Source of the DNA: CBDDKZ01 sp965230415
Lineage (GTDB): Bacteria; Bacteroidota; Bacteroidia; Cytophagales; JAAEPT01
NCBI GenBank assembly: GCA_965230415.1
Contig: CBDDKZ010000005.1
Location: 2,170,001 to 2,234,000, forward strand
DNA: 64,000 nucleotides
Direction: 5' to 3'
Shown here: piece after piece, positions 1-10,025 of the stretch
Layout of the letters: every line of letters begins with the position of its first letter
How positions within the stretch are numbered: position 1 is the stretch's first letter
Made by a program: the position numbers and the translations under genes
Notes under the pieces: generated by a model
Seen by the model: the letters and a program-made list of their open reading frames with translations, nothing else
Databases searched by the model: none
Told to the model about the DNA's origin: nothing

Positions 1-3000
1 TGTACAGTATCGGTACCTTCAATGAATCCGGGATCAGGAGTATAGCTAATAGTATTACCATTTATTAATGATGCCGTTCCATTAACCGGATCAGCCATAA
101 TTGACAGGATCATTTCTTCTCCGTCAGGTTCAATGTCGTTAGCAAGAACATTAACTTCTACAGTGATTCCTGGATCGGTAGCTATAAAATCCGGATTTAC
201 AATAGGTGTTCCGTTAGTTATTATTTCCTGAACGTGATAGATAACCAGTAAGGTATCACAAAGCGTTGGTGAACCATTGTCACATGCAATGAAGTTTACA
301 GAATCAAAACCGAGGTAATTGAAGTCTGGTGTATACCTTACTATTAAGTTTTCATTGTCTATAGAGTCGATCGTACCATGAGACGGTCCGTTAATTAGTT
401 GTGCCAGACTAACAGAATCCCCGTCGATATCCAGGGCATTCAATTCAGTTACGTGAGCTTCGTTGAGGTTCACCGCAATGGTGATTGTGCTTATTGGGTT
501 ATTTAATGTGTCGACAAATTGAGGCGCATCGTTAACATTCTCTATAATAATAACCACTGCCGCCGTATCACATAAAGGGGTGGGTTGTGTGTTATCACAA
601 ACCTCATAGGTGAAAAATTCGGGCCCGAAGAAATTTTCATCTGGCGTGAAGAGAATGGAGTCGTTGATGATTACTGCTGTTCCATTTTGTGGTTCAATGA
701 TCGTTTGTGTCAATGTCAATGGGTCGGCATTCAGGTCCACATCGTTTTGTAGCACCAATAGGAAGTCTTGCTCATCTTCCACCAGATTAAAGGTGTCGTT
801 TTCGGCTATTGGCGCCAAATCTCCTTGTGCCATTGAAATAATTACAAGTGCGGTATCACAGAGCGGTTCTGAATCACAAATTGCATAAACGATGGTGTCA
901 AATCCTGTTGTGAAATCTAAATCTGCCTCGTACAGAATGCTATTGTTTTGCATACTAACGCTACCCCGGCCGGGGTTGCTTATTATCAAGGCAGTGATTA
1001 AGTCCCCGTCAGGGTCACTGTCGTTGGCGGTAACATCTATGAGTGTATCTATTGGTACTTCCAATGCTATTACATCATTAACCGCCACCGGAGCCTGGTT
1101 CGGGCCTCCCAAAATAGTGGCTACAACAACAACGGTATCACATAGCGATGGAACGCCATCGTCACAAGCTGTCATTCGGAAAATGTCTATACCATCAGTA
1201 GCATTGTTGGCAATGTAACTGAATGTCATGTCCTGGTCACCAATACCAGATACAGTTCCTAAATTTGTTGGGTCGATAACCGCATTCCAGCTTACATTGT
1301 CACCGTCTATATCTAAGAAACCGGCATTATAATCGTAAGTAGCTCCGATCTGCAGACTTAATCGAAGTGTGTCCTCGATAGCGTTCAAAGAATCGGTAAT
1401 TGTCGGTTTGTCATTCACATTAGCAACGTTTATCACAACGATTGCCGTATCGCAAAGTGGTGTTGCGTCATCATCGCACACCTCGTAAGAAAAGCTGTCT
1501 TGGCCGGTATAATTGAGATCCGGGGTGTAGGTAATGTCATTGTTCAAAATAGAAACAGTGCCGTTTTGTGGGTCTCCGAGAGTGTTAACGGAAATAATGT
1601 TTCCGTTAGGATCCTGGTCATTTGCGAGCACGCTTATGTTTATGGACGTTTCTTCATTGGTCTCTACGGTATCATTTACAGCAATAGGAGGCAGGTTTGT
1701 GGCAGGCATTACTATAATGACAGTAGCGGTGTCGCAAGCTGCAAATTCATCGCAAACACTGTAAATAATCGTATCTGTTCCTACCGCAATTGACGGTGTA
1801 TATGAAATGCTATCATCGTTAATAACAGAGGCCGTTCCATTTTGAGGTCCTGTTACGATGGTAGTAATAAGTGCATCGCCATCGGCATCGATATCATTCG
1901 CCTGAACATCTATTATTACCTCCACGTTCAGGTCTGTAGTGGCCAAATCGTCCGTTGCATTAGGTGCATTATTTACTGCGGGATCTACGATGAGTTCCAA
2001 AGTAGCAGTATCGCATAATTCCGGATTGCCATTATCACAGACAACAACATCCCCTCTAAATGTACCACTAACAGATCTCATGGATTCATAACTAATACTG
2101 AAATCGCCATCGCCGATACCGTAAATGGTACCAAGTATGTGCGTTTGATCAACATAAACGATATCAAGTGAGTCGCCTTCAACATCGCTGGCAACAAAGT
2201 TTAAAGGTATGGAATCACCTGCTGTCAAAGAAAAGCTAAATACATCCAAAGCAAATACCGGTGCATCATTAACGGAGTTAATGGTGATGTAAACGGTTCC
2301 GGTATCGCACGAAGTCCCATCACACACCTCATACTTTAAGCTGTCTTCGCCAAAGTAGTTGGCTTGAGGCAGGTAGAAAATACTGTTTCCGTTTATACTG
2401 AAGTTTCCGTTAGCAGGCGATTGAACTATTTGTCCCAGGAATAAAATATCACCATTAGGGTCAATGTCATTTGTCAAGACATCAAATGTGCCAAATTCAT
2501 CTTCATTTATAGTATAAAAGTCATTACCGGCAATAGGAGGAAGCGGACCATTTGGTACGTGAATAATTACCTGGGCAGTGTCGCAGGCATTTTCCGGATC
2601 ACAAACTGAATAGTACAAGGTATCTGTTCCGGAAACAAAAGATGCTTCGGGGGTATACAAGATGCTATCAGCATTTTGAACAACAGCCGTTCCCTTCGAA
2701 GGATCCTGAATCACACTTGTTATGAGCACGTCTCCGTCGAGGTCCGTGTCGTTTATTTGAACGTCAATGATTATACTTTCATTAGGGTCTGTCGCGGAAA
2801 CATCGTCTGTGGCTATAGGCGCGTTGTTAGGCAATTCATTGATCGTTACATGTACAACTACCGTGTCGCACAATGTTGGGTTTCCGTCGTCGCACACCTC
2901 AGCGCTGAAAGTTTCTGTTCCAAAGAAGTCCTGATTCGGCGTATAAGTAAACTTCATGTCATTTCCTCCCAGGTTAGTAACAACACCATTGCCTGGAGCT

Positions 3001-5330
3001 ACCGGGGTACTAACCACGTCGGTGGCGTCACCGTCTACGTCTTGAGCAAATAAGGTGATGTCAATGGCGGTATTTTCATCTGTCGTCACAAATACCGTAT
3101 CTATTTTGTCAAGGCTCGTGTTTACAATTTGAGGAGCGTCATTAACTTCGGCCACAAAAATGAAGACCGTACCGGTATCACAAAGTGGTGTTGGGTTAGT
3201 TTGATCACAAACAACATAATCAAACTGATCACTTCCCGTGTAGTTTGGATTGGGAACATAATTAATCTGGTCACCCTGGATAGTCGCAACACCCTGTAAA
3301 GGTGAAATGGCTATGGCACTAATTTGCAAAACATCACCATTTACATCCGTGTCATTGATTAATACCGCAAAATTGGCAGGTATATCTTCAGTGATTAACT
3401 CAAAATCGTCACCGGCCACAGGAGGCATATCACCAAAGGCAACGTCGATAATTACCTGAGCGGTGTCGCAGGCATTACTGGCATCACAAATAATATATTC
3501 TAAAGTATCCTGCCCTTCGAAATTGCCATCCGGGATATAGGTTATACCATCACCGTCTACCACGTTTGCACTTCCGTTTGAAGGGGCCCTCAAAATAGTC
3601 GTTGTTAAATCGTCTCCATCGGCATCGCTATCATTGGCTTGTACGTCTATAAATACCGCTTGCCCGGGTACGGCATTGGCCTGGTCGTCTACTGCAACTG
3701 GAGCTGTATTTGTAGCATTTACTCTTACAATTACCACCACCTGATCACAAAGTTGAGGAGCGCCAAAATCGCAAAATAATAAAGAGAAAGTATCAATGCC
3801 AGAGAAGTCGGTATCGGGAGTATAGGTATATGCCTGATCCCCATCACTCAAGCTTCCGACTGTTCCATTGTTTGGTAAAGATAACGCTGCGGTAATATCT
3901 ACAACATCACCATCAATATCTGTAAATGTCAGTGTTTCTGACAATACTTCGTTGCGATCAATGGCTCTTACTATGGTATCGTTCGGGAAAGTAGGTTTGT
4001 CATTTACATTGCTTACGGTAATACGTACAATGGCTGCATCACACAGCGGTGTTGGCACCGTATTATCACAGACTAAATAACTTAGGCTATCTTCACCGAA
4101 GAAGTCAGGATCTGGTTTGTAAGATATGTCATTTCCTGAAATTACCGCTGTTCCGTGAATAGGTGCAACGGAAATGCTGCTTAGTGTAATAGGGTCATTA
4201 TTAGGATCAGTATCATTATTTAAAGGATCTATACCTGTAGAATCGTCTTCAGACATAGTGAGTACATCATCGTTAGCAAGAGGTGGTTGATCTCCCAAGT
4301 CAACAAATATCAGCACTTCGGCGGTATCGCAAGCACCTGAAGGGTCACATACAGCATATTCAAAAGAATCGCTTCCCGTAAAACCATTTGATGGAGTATA
4401 ATCTATGCTGTTTCCATTTGTAATAGCAGTACCATTGCTGGGCTGTGTTACGATGCTTGTAGTAAGAAGATCTCCCTCTGGATCGCTATCGTTGTCCTGA
4501 ACATCAATGGTAACAGGGGTGTTTAGTTCCGTAGATTCGGCATCATCATTGGCAATAGGGGCTCCGTTTACGGCATTAATAGTAATTGTTAGTTCAACAG
4601 TGTCGCATAAAACGGGATTACCATTGTCACAAACTAATACCTCCACATTTTCTGTTCCGACGTAATCGGCTACCGGAATATAGGTGAAGGCAGTATCACC
4701 ATCGGAAATTCCGGATACATTTGCATTGGCGGTAAATAAATTCACTGCCGTGATATCAATAATATCAGCGTCGACATCTGTGGCTGAAAGAACAAATTCC
4801 AGCGTGGTGTTTTCATCCATGTCGAACGTGAGGTTTGATGTGGCCTGTCCGTTTACAGTTACGATTACCGGTGCGTCATTGATACTTTGTACCGTAATTT
4901 CCAGTTCCGCAGTCGAACACAACGTTGCCACGCTGTTATCACATACTTCGTACATCAATAAATCTATCCCATTAAAGTTCGGATCGGGTTCATAATTAAT
5001 CTGATTACCGATAATCGTTGCGGTACCATTACTCGGGCCACTGGTAATGTTGTTTACACTCAGAACATCACCTATATTTTGATCCGAGTCATTACTTAAG
5101 ACATCGGCAAGCACACTTTCATCTTCATTGGTAGATACCTGATCATTAACTGCCAAAGGAGCAAGCTGCGATGTTTCGACATCAATAAAAACAGTGGCTG
5201 TGTCGCACAGACCTCCCGGGTCGCACACGGCGTATACAATGGTGTCTGCCGTACCTAAGAAAGGAACAATTGAAGTGTAATTAATATTGGTATTGGCCAC
5301 CACCGAGGCACTACCATTGGAAGGCCCCGA
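1..5330 (-). repeat. Higher-order X-Y-Z repeat of three domain types, six rounds
   Basis: The closing cysteine motif comes in three forms that recur in strict order. X has a short CDxxxxCDTA form (near 5192, 4320, 3462, 2575, 1728, 855). Y has a CDNxxxTPLCD-like form (near 4905, 4032, 3170, 2300, 1446, 565). Z has CDxGxPxLCD preceded by a different, more diverged domain (near 4597, 3742, 2862, 2005, 1133, 250). The three-domain unit is about 850-890 bp. DNA identity between units is modest, so the triplication is old rather than a recent slippage product. Confidence 0.75.
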
Positions 5331-8276
5331 AATAATAGAAGTAATCAACGTTTCACCATCATATTCTTCATCATTATCCTGCACCGTAATAAGTGTAGCT
5401 GCACCTGGAGTAGTGGCCACATTATCATCGTTGGCCACAGGTTTGTCCGGAACCGGTGTTAGACTAATAGTCGCCGTTGCTGTTGAACAGGCGCTAGGCA
5501 AGCCATTATCACAAACTTCATAGACAAACTGATCGTTTCCATTGAAATGATTATCAGGAGTATACACGAAAGTTCCGTCATTATTGATAGTTACGGAGCC
5601 GTTTGAAGGTCCGCTGACTGCCGTGGAACTGTAGATTAAAAGGTCGCCTTCAATATCATTGTCATTGAGTGACAAATCACCGTTGACTGACTCGTCTTCG
5701 TTTCCTGCAAAGGCATCATCTACAGCATTCGGCTTGTCGTTCACGGCATTTACAGTGACTACTACATTGGTGGTATCGCAAAGGCTCGGAATACCATCAT
5801 CACAAATGGCGTAGCTAAAGTTGTCGTTGCCGTTGAAGTTAGCATCAGGTTCGTAGGTAAAACTGCCGTCGGCGTTTAAAACGAGTGAGCCATTATTAAC
5901 ATCTACCACCGGTGTGGTGTTCATTATCAGGTTATCTCCGTCAATATCAATATCATTGGCGGTTAATGAGGTGCCCAGTGTGCCATCTTCCGAAACGTTG
6001 AAAGCATCTGCTACTGCATCGGGTTTGTCATTAACAGGGTCTACAACGATAAAAACTGTAGCTGTGTCACAGGCACTTGGCAATCCGTCGTCACATGCCT
6101 CATAGTCGAATGAGTCGTTGCCATTGAAATTATTAAGTGGAGTATAAGTGAATGTCCCGTCCGCATTAATGACCACATTGCCATTGCCTGGTCCTGAAAC
6201 AGCAGTAGCGGTGTAGGTGATGTTATTACCTTCTTTATCCGAATCGTTTGGGGAAAGGTCATCATTGAGGTTTTCGTCTTCATTCACTATGAAATTATCA
6301 TCGATCAAATCCGGTGCGTCATTAACAGCATTTACGTTAATGGTGATGCTTGCTGTGTCACATAGGGCTGGTGTGCCATCATCACAAACTGCAAATTGAA
6401 AAACATCTACACCATTGAAATCATTATCGGGTGTATATTCGAAGGAACCGTCGACATTGATGTTTAAAGTGCCATTGTTAACATCAGAGACTGGTGTTGT
6501 ATTAAAAACCAGGTCTGTGTCATCAACGTCCGTCGCGTTTAAAGAACCCGCTAAAGTGATGTCTTCATTGGTATTAAAGTTATCATCAGCCGCTATCGGT
6601 TTATCGTTGATAGGGTTTATGGTAAACTGAACGCTAGCCTGGCTGCATTCGGAAGGAGTACCGTTATCGCAAACTTCATATATAAAACTGTCAGCACCGA
6701 AATAATCACCATTAGGAGTGTAGGTAAAAGTTCCGTTGGCATTGAGACTTACATTACCATTATCCGGGCCACTTACCGGAGTAGTTGAATAACTTAATGA
6801 ATGCCCTTCGATATCGCTATCATTGGTACTTACATCATCCGATAAACTATCATCTTCATCAAGTATGTATATGCCATCATCAACCGCGTCGGGCTCATCG
6901 TTTACGGCATTTATGGTAATAGTAACGCGATTGGTGTCGCAACCCGAAGGGGTGCCATCGTCGCAGACTTCATAATCGAAAAAGTCTGTACCATTGAAAT
7001 TTTGATCAGGAGTATAGGTAAAAGAACCATCGGCGTTTAGAATTACATCCCCGTTAAGAGGGCTCGCAACAGGCGTGGTGTTATAAATTAATTGATCGTT
7101 TTCAACATCTATATCGTTTGTAGAGGTGTTACCAGAGACCGGAGTGTCTTCATCGGTACTTACAGCGTCGGCCTGCGTACGTGGACGGTCATTAACAGGG
7201 TTAACGGTTATACTAACAATAGCTTCATCACAAAGCGGAGAGATATCGTCATCACAAACCTGATAGCTAAAGCTGTCGGAGCCGTTAAAATCAGGGTCAG
7301 GAGTATAAGTGTATGTACCGTCAATTTGGATCACTACATTTCCGTTATTAGGTGATGAGACCGGTGTTGTTGTATAGATTAAAACTTCGCCGGGATCGGG
7401 GTCGGTATCGTTTGTGGACAGATCGCCATTAGCGATGTTATCTTCGTCGATGGTAATCACATCGTTAACAGCGTCTGGCTGGTCATTGCTATTAGCTACA
7501 GTCCATATGATTTGAGCGGTATCACAAATTGTTGGGTGATTTGTAAAACATATTTTATATACTGCCGTATCCTGTCCCGAAAAATTGGTGTTGGGGACAT
7601 AAAACAGGTACAAAGGCGGAGCGAAAGTGCTGTTTCCGGAGTTTCCGGGCTGCAATACGGTTACAGTGGTAACATTGCCCGAAGGGTTAAGGTCGTTTGA
7701 TACAACATCCTGAAGTCCCCCGGCATCTTCTACTGCAAATCCAATGTCATCTACAGCTTCAATACATCCCGGTAAACTTAAACTAAACAGGTTATTGGTG
7801 GTGTCGCTGTCACTGAAATCAAAATTATAGGCCGTCAGCGGTGTGTTTATGCCTGTGCCATCATGATTTACCAGTATAAATAAATCCAGCGCATCACCAT
7901 TTTGATCTCCAAGTGTTACCGTCTTGGTAATAGAGTTACCTGCCGCAATACTTTCTCCGATTGACTCCACAGCAATGAATTGTGCAGCACTATTAAAAGG
8001 ATCACCATTATAATAAGAAATGTTTGCCGTTGCCGGTAATGGTACTGTACCATTATTTCCAATTGTTAAATTTAAAGAGATGGTGCCCGAACCTGTTTTA
8101 CAGGCAGAAAGATCAACATCGCTCCCGCCAATCGAAGGGTCGTTGATAGTAATGGTGGCATCTGCAACAGCAAGTGGCTTTGCAGCTATGTTGTTCTCTT
8201 TAGATTGAGCAGAAACGTTGGTGGTAAACGCAATGCAACAAAATAGGAGTAATAGATTAAAAAACCTTTGTCCCAT
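1..8276 (-). CDS. Giant secreted cadherin/Ig-like repeat protein (3' end outside window)
   Basis: The frame is open from an ATG at 8276 to the left edge, about 2,758 codons with no stop. The N-terminus (MGQRFFNLLLLFCCIAF..., cleavage near VSA-QS) is a clear signal peptide. Residues ~25-170 form a CARDB-like beta domain. They are followed by 26 domains of about 95 residues, each with an NDxD-type acidic turn, a YTPDxxFxGxDxF strand and a closing VCDxGxPxxCDTAxV motif. This pattern is typical of bacterial cadherin-like/Big domains, with likely calcium sites between domains. Such proteins are usually exported adhesins, and in Bacteroidota usually type IX secretion cargo. The sorting domain that would prove this lies beyond position 1. 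The gene is divergent from the acyl-CoA dehydrogenase gene. A role in adhesion, gliding or biofilm is inference; the repeat architecture is seen directly. Confidence 0.9.
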   Translation of the reverse strand, partial: MGQRFFNLLLLFCCIAFTTNVSAQSKENNIAAKPLAVADATITINDPSIGGSDVDLSACKTGSGTISLNLTIGNNGTVPLPATANISYYNGDPFNSAAQFIAVESIGESIAAGNSITKTVTLGDQNGDALDLFILVNHDGTGINTPLTAYNFDFSDSDTTNNLFSLSLPGCIEAVDDIGFAVEDAGGLQDVVSNDLNPSGNVTTVTVLQPGNSGNSTFAPPLYLFYVPNTNFSGQDTAVYKICFTNHPTICDTAQIIWTVANSNDQPDAVNDVITIDEDNIANGDLSTNDTDPDPGEVLIYTTTPVSSPNNGNVVIQIDGTYTYTPDPDFNGSDSFSYQVCDDDISPLCDEAIVSITVNPVNDRPRTQADAVSTDEDTPVSGNTSTNDIDVENDQLIYNTTPVASPLNGDVILNADGSFTYTPDQNFNGTDFFDYEVCDDGTPSGCDTNRVTITINAVNDEPDAVDDGIYILDEDDSLSDDVSTNDSDIEGHSLSYSTTPVSGPDNGNVSLNANGTFTYTPNGDYFGADSFIYEVCDNGTPSECSQASVQFTINPINDKPIAADDNFNTNEDITLAGSLNATDVDDTDLVFNTTPVSDVNNGTLNINVDGSFEYTPDNDFNGVDVFQFAVCDDGTPALCDTASITINVNAVNDAPDLIDDNFIVNEDENLNDDLSPNDSDKEGNNITYTATAVSGPGNGNVVINADGTFTYTPLNNFNGNDSFDYEACDDGLPSACDTATVFIVVDPVNDKPDAVADAFNVSEDGTLGTSLTANDIDIDGDNLIMNTTPVVDVNNGSLVLNADGSFTYEPDANFNGNDNFSYAICDDGIPSLCDTTNVVVTVNAVNDKPNAVDDAFAGNEDESVNGDLSLNDNDIEGDLLIYSSTAVSGPSNGSVTINNDGTFVYTPDNHFNGNDQFVYEVCDNGLPSACSTATATISLTPVPDKPVANDDNVATTPGAATLITVQDNDEEYDGETLITSIISGPSNGSASVVANTNINYTSIVPFLGTADTIVYAVCDPGGLCDTATVFIDVETSQLAPLAVNDQVSTNEDESVLADVLSNDSDQNIGDVLSVNNITSGPSNGTATIIGNQINYEPDPNFNGIDLLMYEVCDNSVATLCSTAELEITVQSINDAPVIVTVNGQATSNLTFDMDENTTLEFVLSATDVDADIIDITAVNLFTANANVSGISDGDTAFTYIPVADYVGTENVEVLVCDNGNPVLCDTVELTITINAVNGAPIANDDAESTELNTPVTIDVQDNDSDPEGDLLTTSIVTQPSNGTAITNGNSIDYTPSNGFTGSDSFEYAVCDPSGACDTAEVLIFVDLGDQPPLANDDVLTMSEDDSTGIDPLNNDTDPNNDPITLSSISVAPIHGTAVISGNDISYKPDPDFFGEDSLSYLVCDNTVPTPLCDAAIVRITVSNVNDKPTFPNDTIVRAIDRNEVLSETLTFTDIDGDVVDITAALSLPNNGTVGSLSDGDQAYTYTPDTDFSGIDTFSLLFCDFGAPQLCDQVVVIVRVNATNTAPVAVDDQANAVPGQAVFIDVQANDSDADGDDLTTTILRAPSNGSANVVDGDGITYIPDGNFEGQDTLEYIICDASNACDTAQVIIDVAFGDMPPVAGDDFELITEDIPANFAVLINDTDVNGDVLQISAIAISPLQGVATIQGDQINYVPNPNYTGSDQFDYVVCDQTNPTPLCDTGTVFIFVAEVNDAPQIVNTSLDKIDTVFVTTDENTAIDITLFAQDVDGDATDVVSTPVAPGNGVVTNLGGNDMKFTYTPNQDFFGTETFSAEVCDDGNPTLCDTVVVHVTINELPNNAPIATDDVSATDPNESIIIDVQINDTDLDGDVLITSVIQDPSKGTAVVQNADSILYTPEASFVSGTDTLYYSVCDPENACDTAQVIIHVPNGPLPPIAGNDFYTINEDEFGTFDVLTNDIDPNGDILFLGQIVQSPANGNFSINGNSIFYLPQANYFGEDSLKYEVCDGTSCDTGTVYITINSVNDAPVFALDVFSFSLTAGDSIPLNFVASDVEGDSLDIVYVDQTHILGTIYGIGDGDFSISYESMRSVSGTFRGDVVVCDNGNPELCDTATLELIVDPAVNNAPNATDDLATTDLNVEVIIDVQANDIDADGDALITTIVTGPQNGTASVINDDSISYTPSIAVGTDTIIYSVCDEFAACDTATVIIVMPATNLPPIAVNDTVETNEETSINISVLANDQDPNGNIISVNTLGDPQNGTVSILNNDITYTPDLNYTGQDSFSYEVCDDDATPLCDTAIVVINVANVNDKPTITDSLNAIEDTLRLSLQIGATYDYNAGFLDIDGDNVSWNAVIDPTNLGTVSGIGDQDMTFSYIANNATDGIDIFRMTACDDGVPSLCDTVVVVATILGGPNQAPVAVNDVIALEVPIDTLIDVTANDSDPDGDLITALIISNPGRGSVSMQNNSILYEADLDFTTGFDTIVYAICDSEPLCDTALVIISMAQGDLAPIAENDTFNLVEDEQDFLLVLQNDVDLNADPLTLTQTIIEPQNGTAVIINDSILFTPDENFFGPEFFTYEVCDNTQPTPLCDTAAVVIIIENVNDAPQFVDTLNNPISTITIAVNLNEAHVTELNALDIDGDSVSLAQLINGPSHGTIDSIDNENLIVRYTPDFNYLGFDSVNFIACDNGSPTLCDTLLVIYHVQEIITNGTPIVNPDFIATDPGITVEVNVLANDIEPDGEEMILSIMADPVNGTASLINGNTISYTPDPGFIEGTDTV
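5330..7560 (-). repeat. Block of eight more uniform Ig-like domains in the N-terminal part of the giant protein
   Basis: Closing motifs lie near 5478, 5772, 6060, 6352, 6630, 6935, 7220 and 7510, a period of about 290 bp. The domains share NxNEDE openings, TTPVSDVNNG or TAVSGPxNG central strands and FTYTPDxxFNG strands. Neighbouring domains tend to alternate between the SDVNNG and SGPxNG versions, so the block looks like an A-B dimer repeat. This differs from the X-Y-Z order of the distal part. Confidence 0.7.
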
Positions 8277-8610
8277 ATGGAATATTTTCTTCTTTCGGTC
8301 GAATTTTCGCCTAATTATTCTAAACCCAATATGCTTACCCTCAATGTGGATAACTTCAAAATTGGTATACGTGACATAACAGGGTAGAGTTATTAAATGC
8401 AGGTAATCAACGCAAAATCTTGTAGGTATAAGTGTGGGTTGTTTTTTTAAAAAACTGACAGTCAGTTTGTTGGAATTGATTTTATGTTACTTTTTGATGG
8501 GAAGAACAGAATTGAGAAGTGATTTTATAAAAAAAATCATATTTTTTTTTGCAATCAATGTAACGATTCACCCAATTGACGCATATTATGATTAGACGGG
8601 ATTATTTAGC

Positions 8611-8675
8611 GCTCTTTATTCGAAGAGCTATGGAAACTACATGAGAACCTACCTGCCAGTGGGTTCTTTTTTTAT
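8611..8675 (+). ncRNA. Possible small RNA or leader ending in a terminator-like hairpin
   Basis: The 479-bp divergent gap 8277-8755 holds two hairpins. The first is GCTCTT/AAGAGC (8611-8616 with 8623-8628). The second is AGAACC/GGTTCT (8644-8649 with 8662-8667), followed by a T-run at 8667-8673. This is the shape of a short transcript with a Rho-independent end. No coding gene lies upstream on this strand, so the terminator has no other obvious purpose. I see no convincing promoter for it; the A/T-rich tract at 8520-8550 is the only candidate. Nothing else is recognisable in the gap. Confidence 0.3.
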
Positions 8676-8755
8676 TTTCTTGTTATTAATTGCTTATTTT
8701 TGCTTAAACCCGATGAATAGAAGTTCGTAAATAATTTTAGCTAATAAGTATTTTT

Positions 8756-9895
8756 ATGGATTTTAGTTTTACTGAAGAACAAATAGCTGTACAGGCAGCT
8801 GCCCGCGATTTTGCTCAAACGGTTTTATTACCCGAAGTGATAGACCGCGATGAAGAGCAACGATTTCCCACTGAAGAAATAAAACAGATGGGAGAGTTAG
8901 GATTTTTGGGGATGATGGTTAATCCAAAATATGGTGGTAGCGGTATGGATGCGGTTTCGTACGTTTTGGCCATGACAGAAATAGCCAAGGTAGATGCCTC
9001 AGCAGCAGTAGTGATGTCTGTAAACAACTCTCTGGTTTGTTGGGGTCTTGAGAAATATGGGTCTGAAGATCAAAAGTTAAAATATTTAACTCCACTGGCT
9101 AGTGGTAAACACATTGGGGCGTTTTGTTTGTCAGAGCCCGAAGCAGGTTCTGATGCCACCTCGCAACATACTACTGCCAGGGACATGGGAGATTATTACC
9201 TGATCAACGGGACAAAAAACTGGATAACAAATGGGAATTCCGCATCTACCTATTTGGTTTTTGCCCAGACTTATCCCGAGAAAGGTTATGACGGTATCAA
9301 TTGTTTTATTGTGGAAAGTGACCAGGAAGGCTTCGTGGTAGGTCCCAAAGAAAATAAAATGGGCATACGTGCGTCTGATACCCATGCTTTACAATTTAAC
9401 GATGTGCGTGTTCCAAAAGAAAATAGAATCGGGGAAGATGGCTTTGGCTTTAAATTTGCCATGGCCGTGCTAAATGGAGGCAGAATAGGTATTGCAGCCC
9501 AGGCCTTGGGCATAGCAAAAGGTGCTTATGAGCTTGCGTTGAAGTATAGTAAAGAACGACAAACGTTTGGTAAGTTCTTGCATGAACATCAGGCAATTGC
9601 CTTTAAATTGGCCGATATGGCCACGGAAATCGAAGCAGCTGAGCGTTTGTGTTTGAAAGCAGCGCATCTCAAAGACCAGGGTGAACGTCATGCCAAGAAC
9701 AGTGCTATGGCCAAATTATACGCGGCTCAGGTGGCAATGAAGGTGACCACTGAAGCCGTTCAAATTTATGGAGGCAATGGTTATGTCAAAGAATACCATG
9801 TAGAAAGAATGATGCGTGATGCCAAGATCACTGAGATATATGAAGGTACTACCGAAATTCAACATATTGTCGTATCCAGAGAAATTTTAAAATAA
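8756..9895 (+). CDS. Acyl-CoA dehydrogenase (short/branched-chain type)
   Basis: This 379-residue FAD flavoprotein oxidises an acyl-CoA to the trans-2-enoyl-CoA and passes electrons to electron-transfer flavoprotein. The full family layout is visible: an N-terminal helical domain, the FCLSEPEAGSDA and WITNG motifs of the middle beta domain that cradle FAD, ERQTFGKFLHEHQAI, and the C-terminal QIYGGNGY...IYEGTTEIQ. Glu363 in YEGT is the expected catalytic base of short-chain and butyryl-type enzymes. Length is normal. A TATTTTTG element at 8695-8702 lies about 50 bp upstream but has no well-spaced -33 partner. The substrate (butyryl or branched short chain) cannot be fixed from sequence alone. 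Confidence 0.96.
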   Translation: MDFSFTEEQIAVQAAARDFAQTVLLPEVIDRDEEQRFPTEEIKQMGELGFLGMMVNPKYGGSGMDAVSYVLAMTEIAKVDASAAVVMSVNNSLVCWGLEKYGSEDQKLKYLTPLASGKHIGAFCLSEPEAGSDATSQHTTARDMGDYYLINGTKNWITNGNSASTYLVFAQTYPEKGYDGINCFIVESDQEGFVVGPKENKMGIRASDTHALQFNDVRVPKENRIGEDGFGFKFAMAVLNGGRIGIAAQALGIAKGAYELALKYSKERQTFGKFLHEHQAIAFKLADMATEIEAAERLCLKAAHLKDQGERHAKNSAMAKLYAAQVAMKVTTEAVQIYGGNGYVKEYHVERMMRDAKITEIYEGTTEIQHIVVSREILK

Positions 9896-9997
9896 TACTA
9901 TTCTAAGATTTGAAATATTAGTATCTTTCTAGGATAAAGTCAAAAAAGAATAGGGATACCCTTACCAATCCAAGTTCTTTTTTTTTAAAATTGTACT

Positions 9998-10015
9998 ATT
10001 TATCGAAAGATAAAT
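9998..10015 (+). promoter_or_regulatory. Perfect 7-bp hairpin/palindrome next to the AraC-family start codon
   Basis: ATTTATC and GATAAAT flank a GAAA tetraloop, ending 10 bp before the ATG at 10026. It could act as an mRNA hairpin covering the initiation region or as an operator for autoregulation. The sequence shows the symmetry only. Confidence 0.4.
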
Positions 10016-10025
10016 TCGAATTAAC

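Noticed and set aside
610..8208. Many short plus-strand frames of 60-125 codons
   Set aside because: Antisense shadows of the giant repeat gene, recurring with its domain period.
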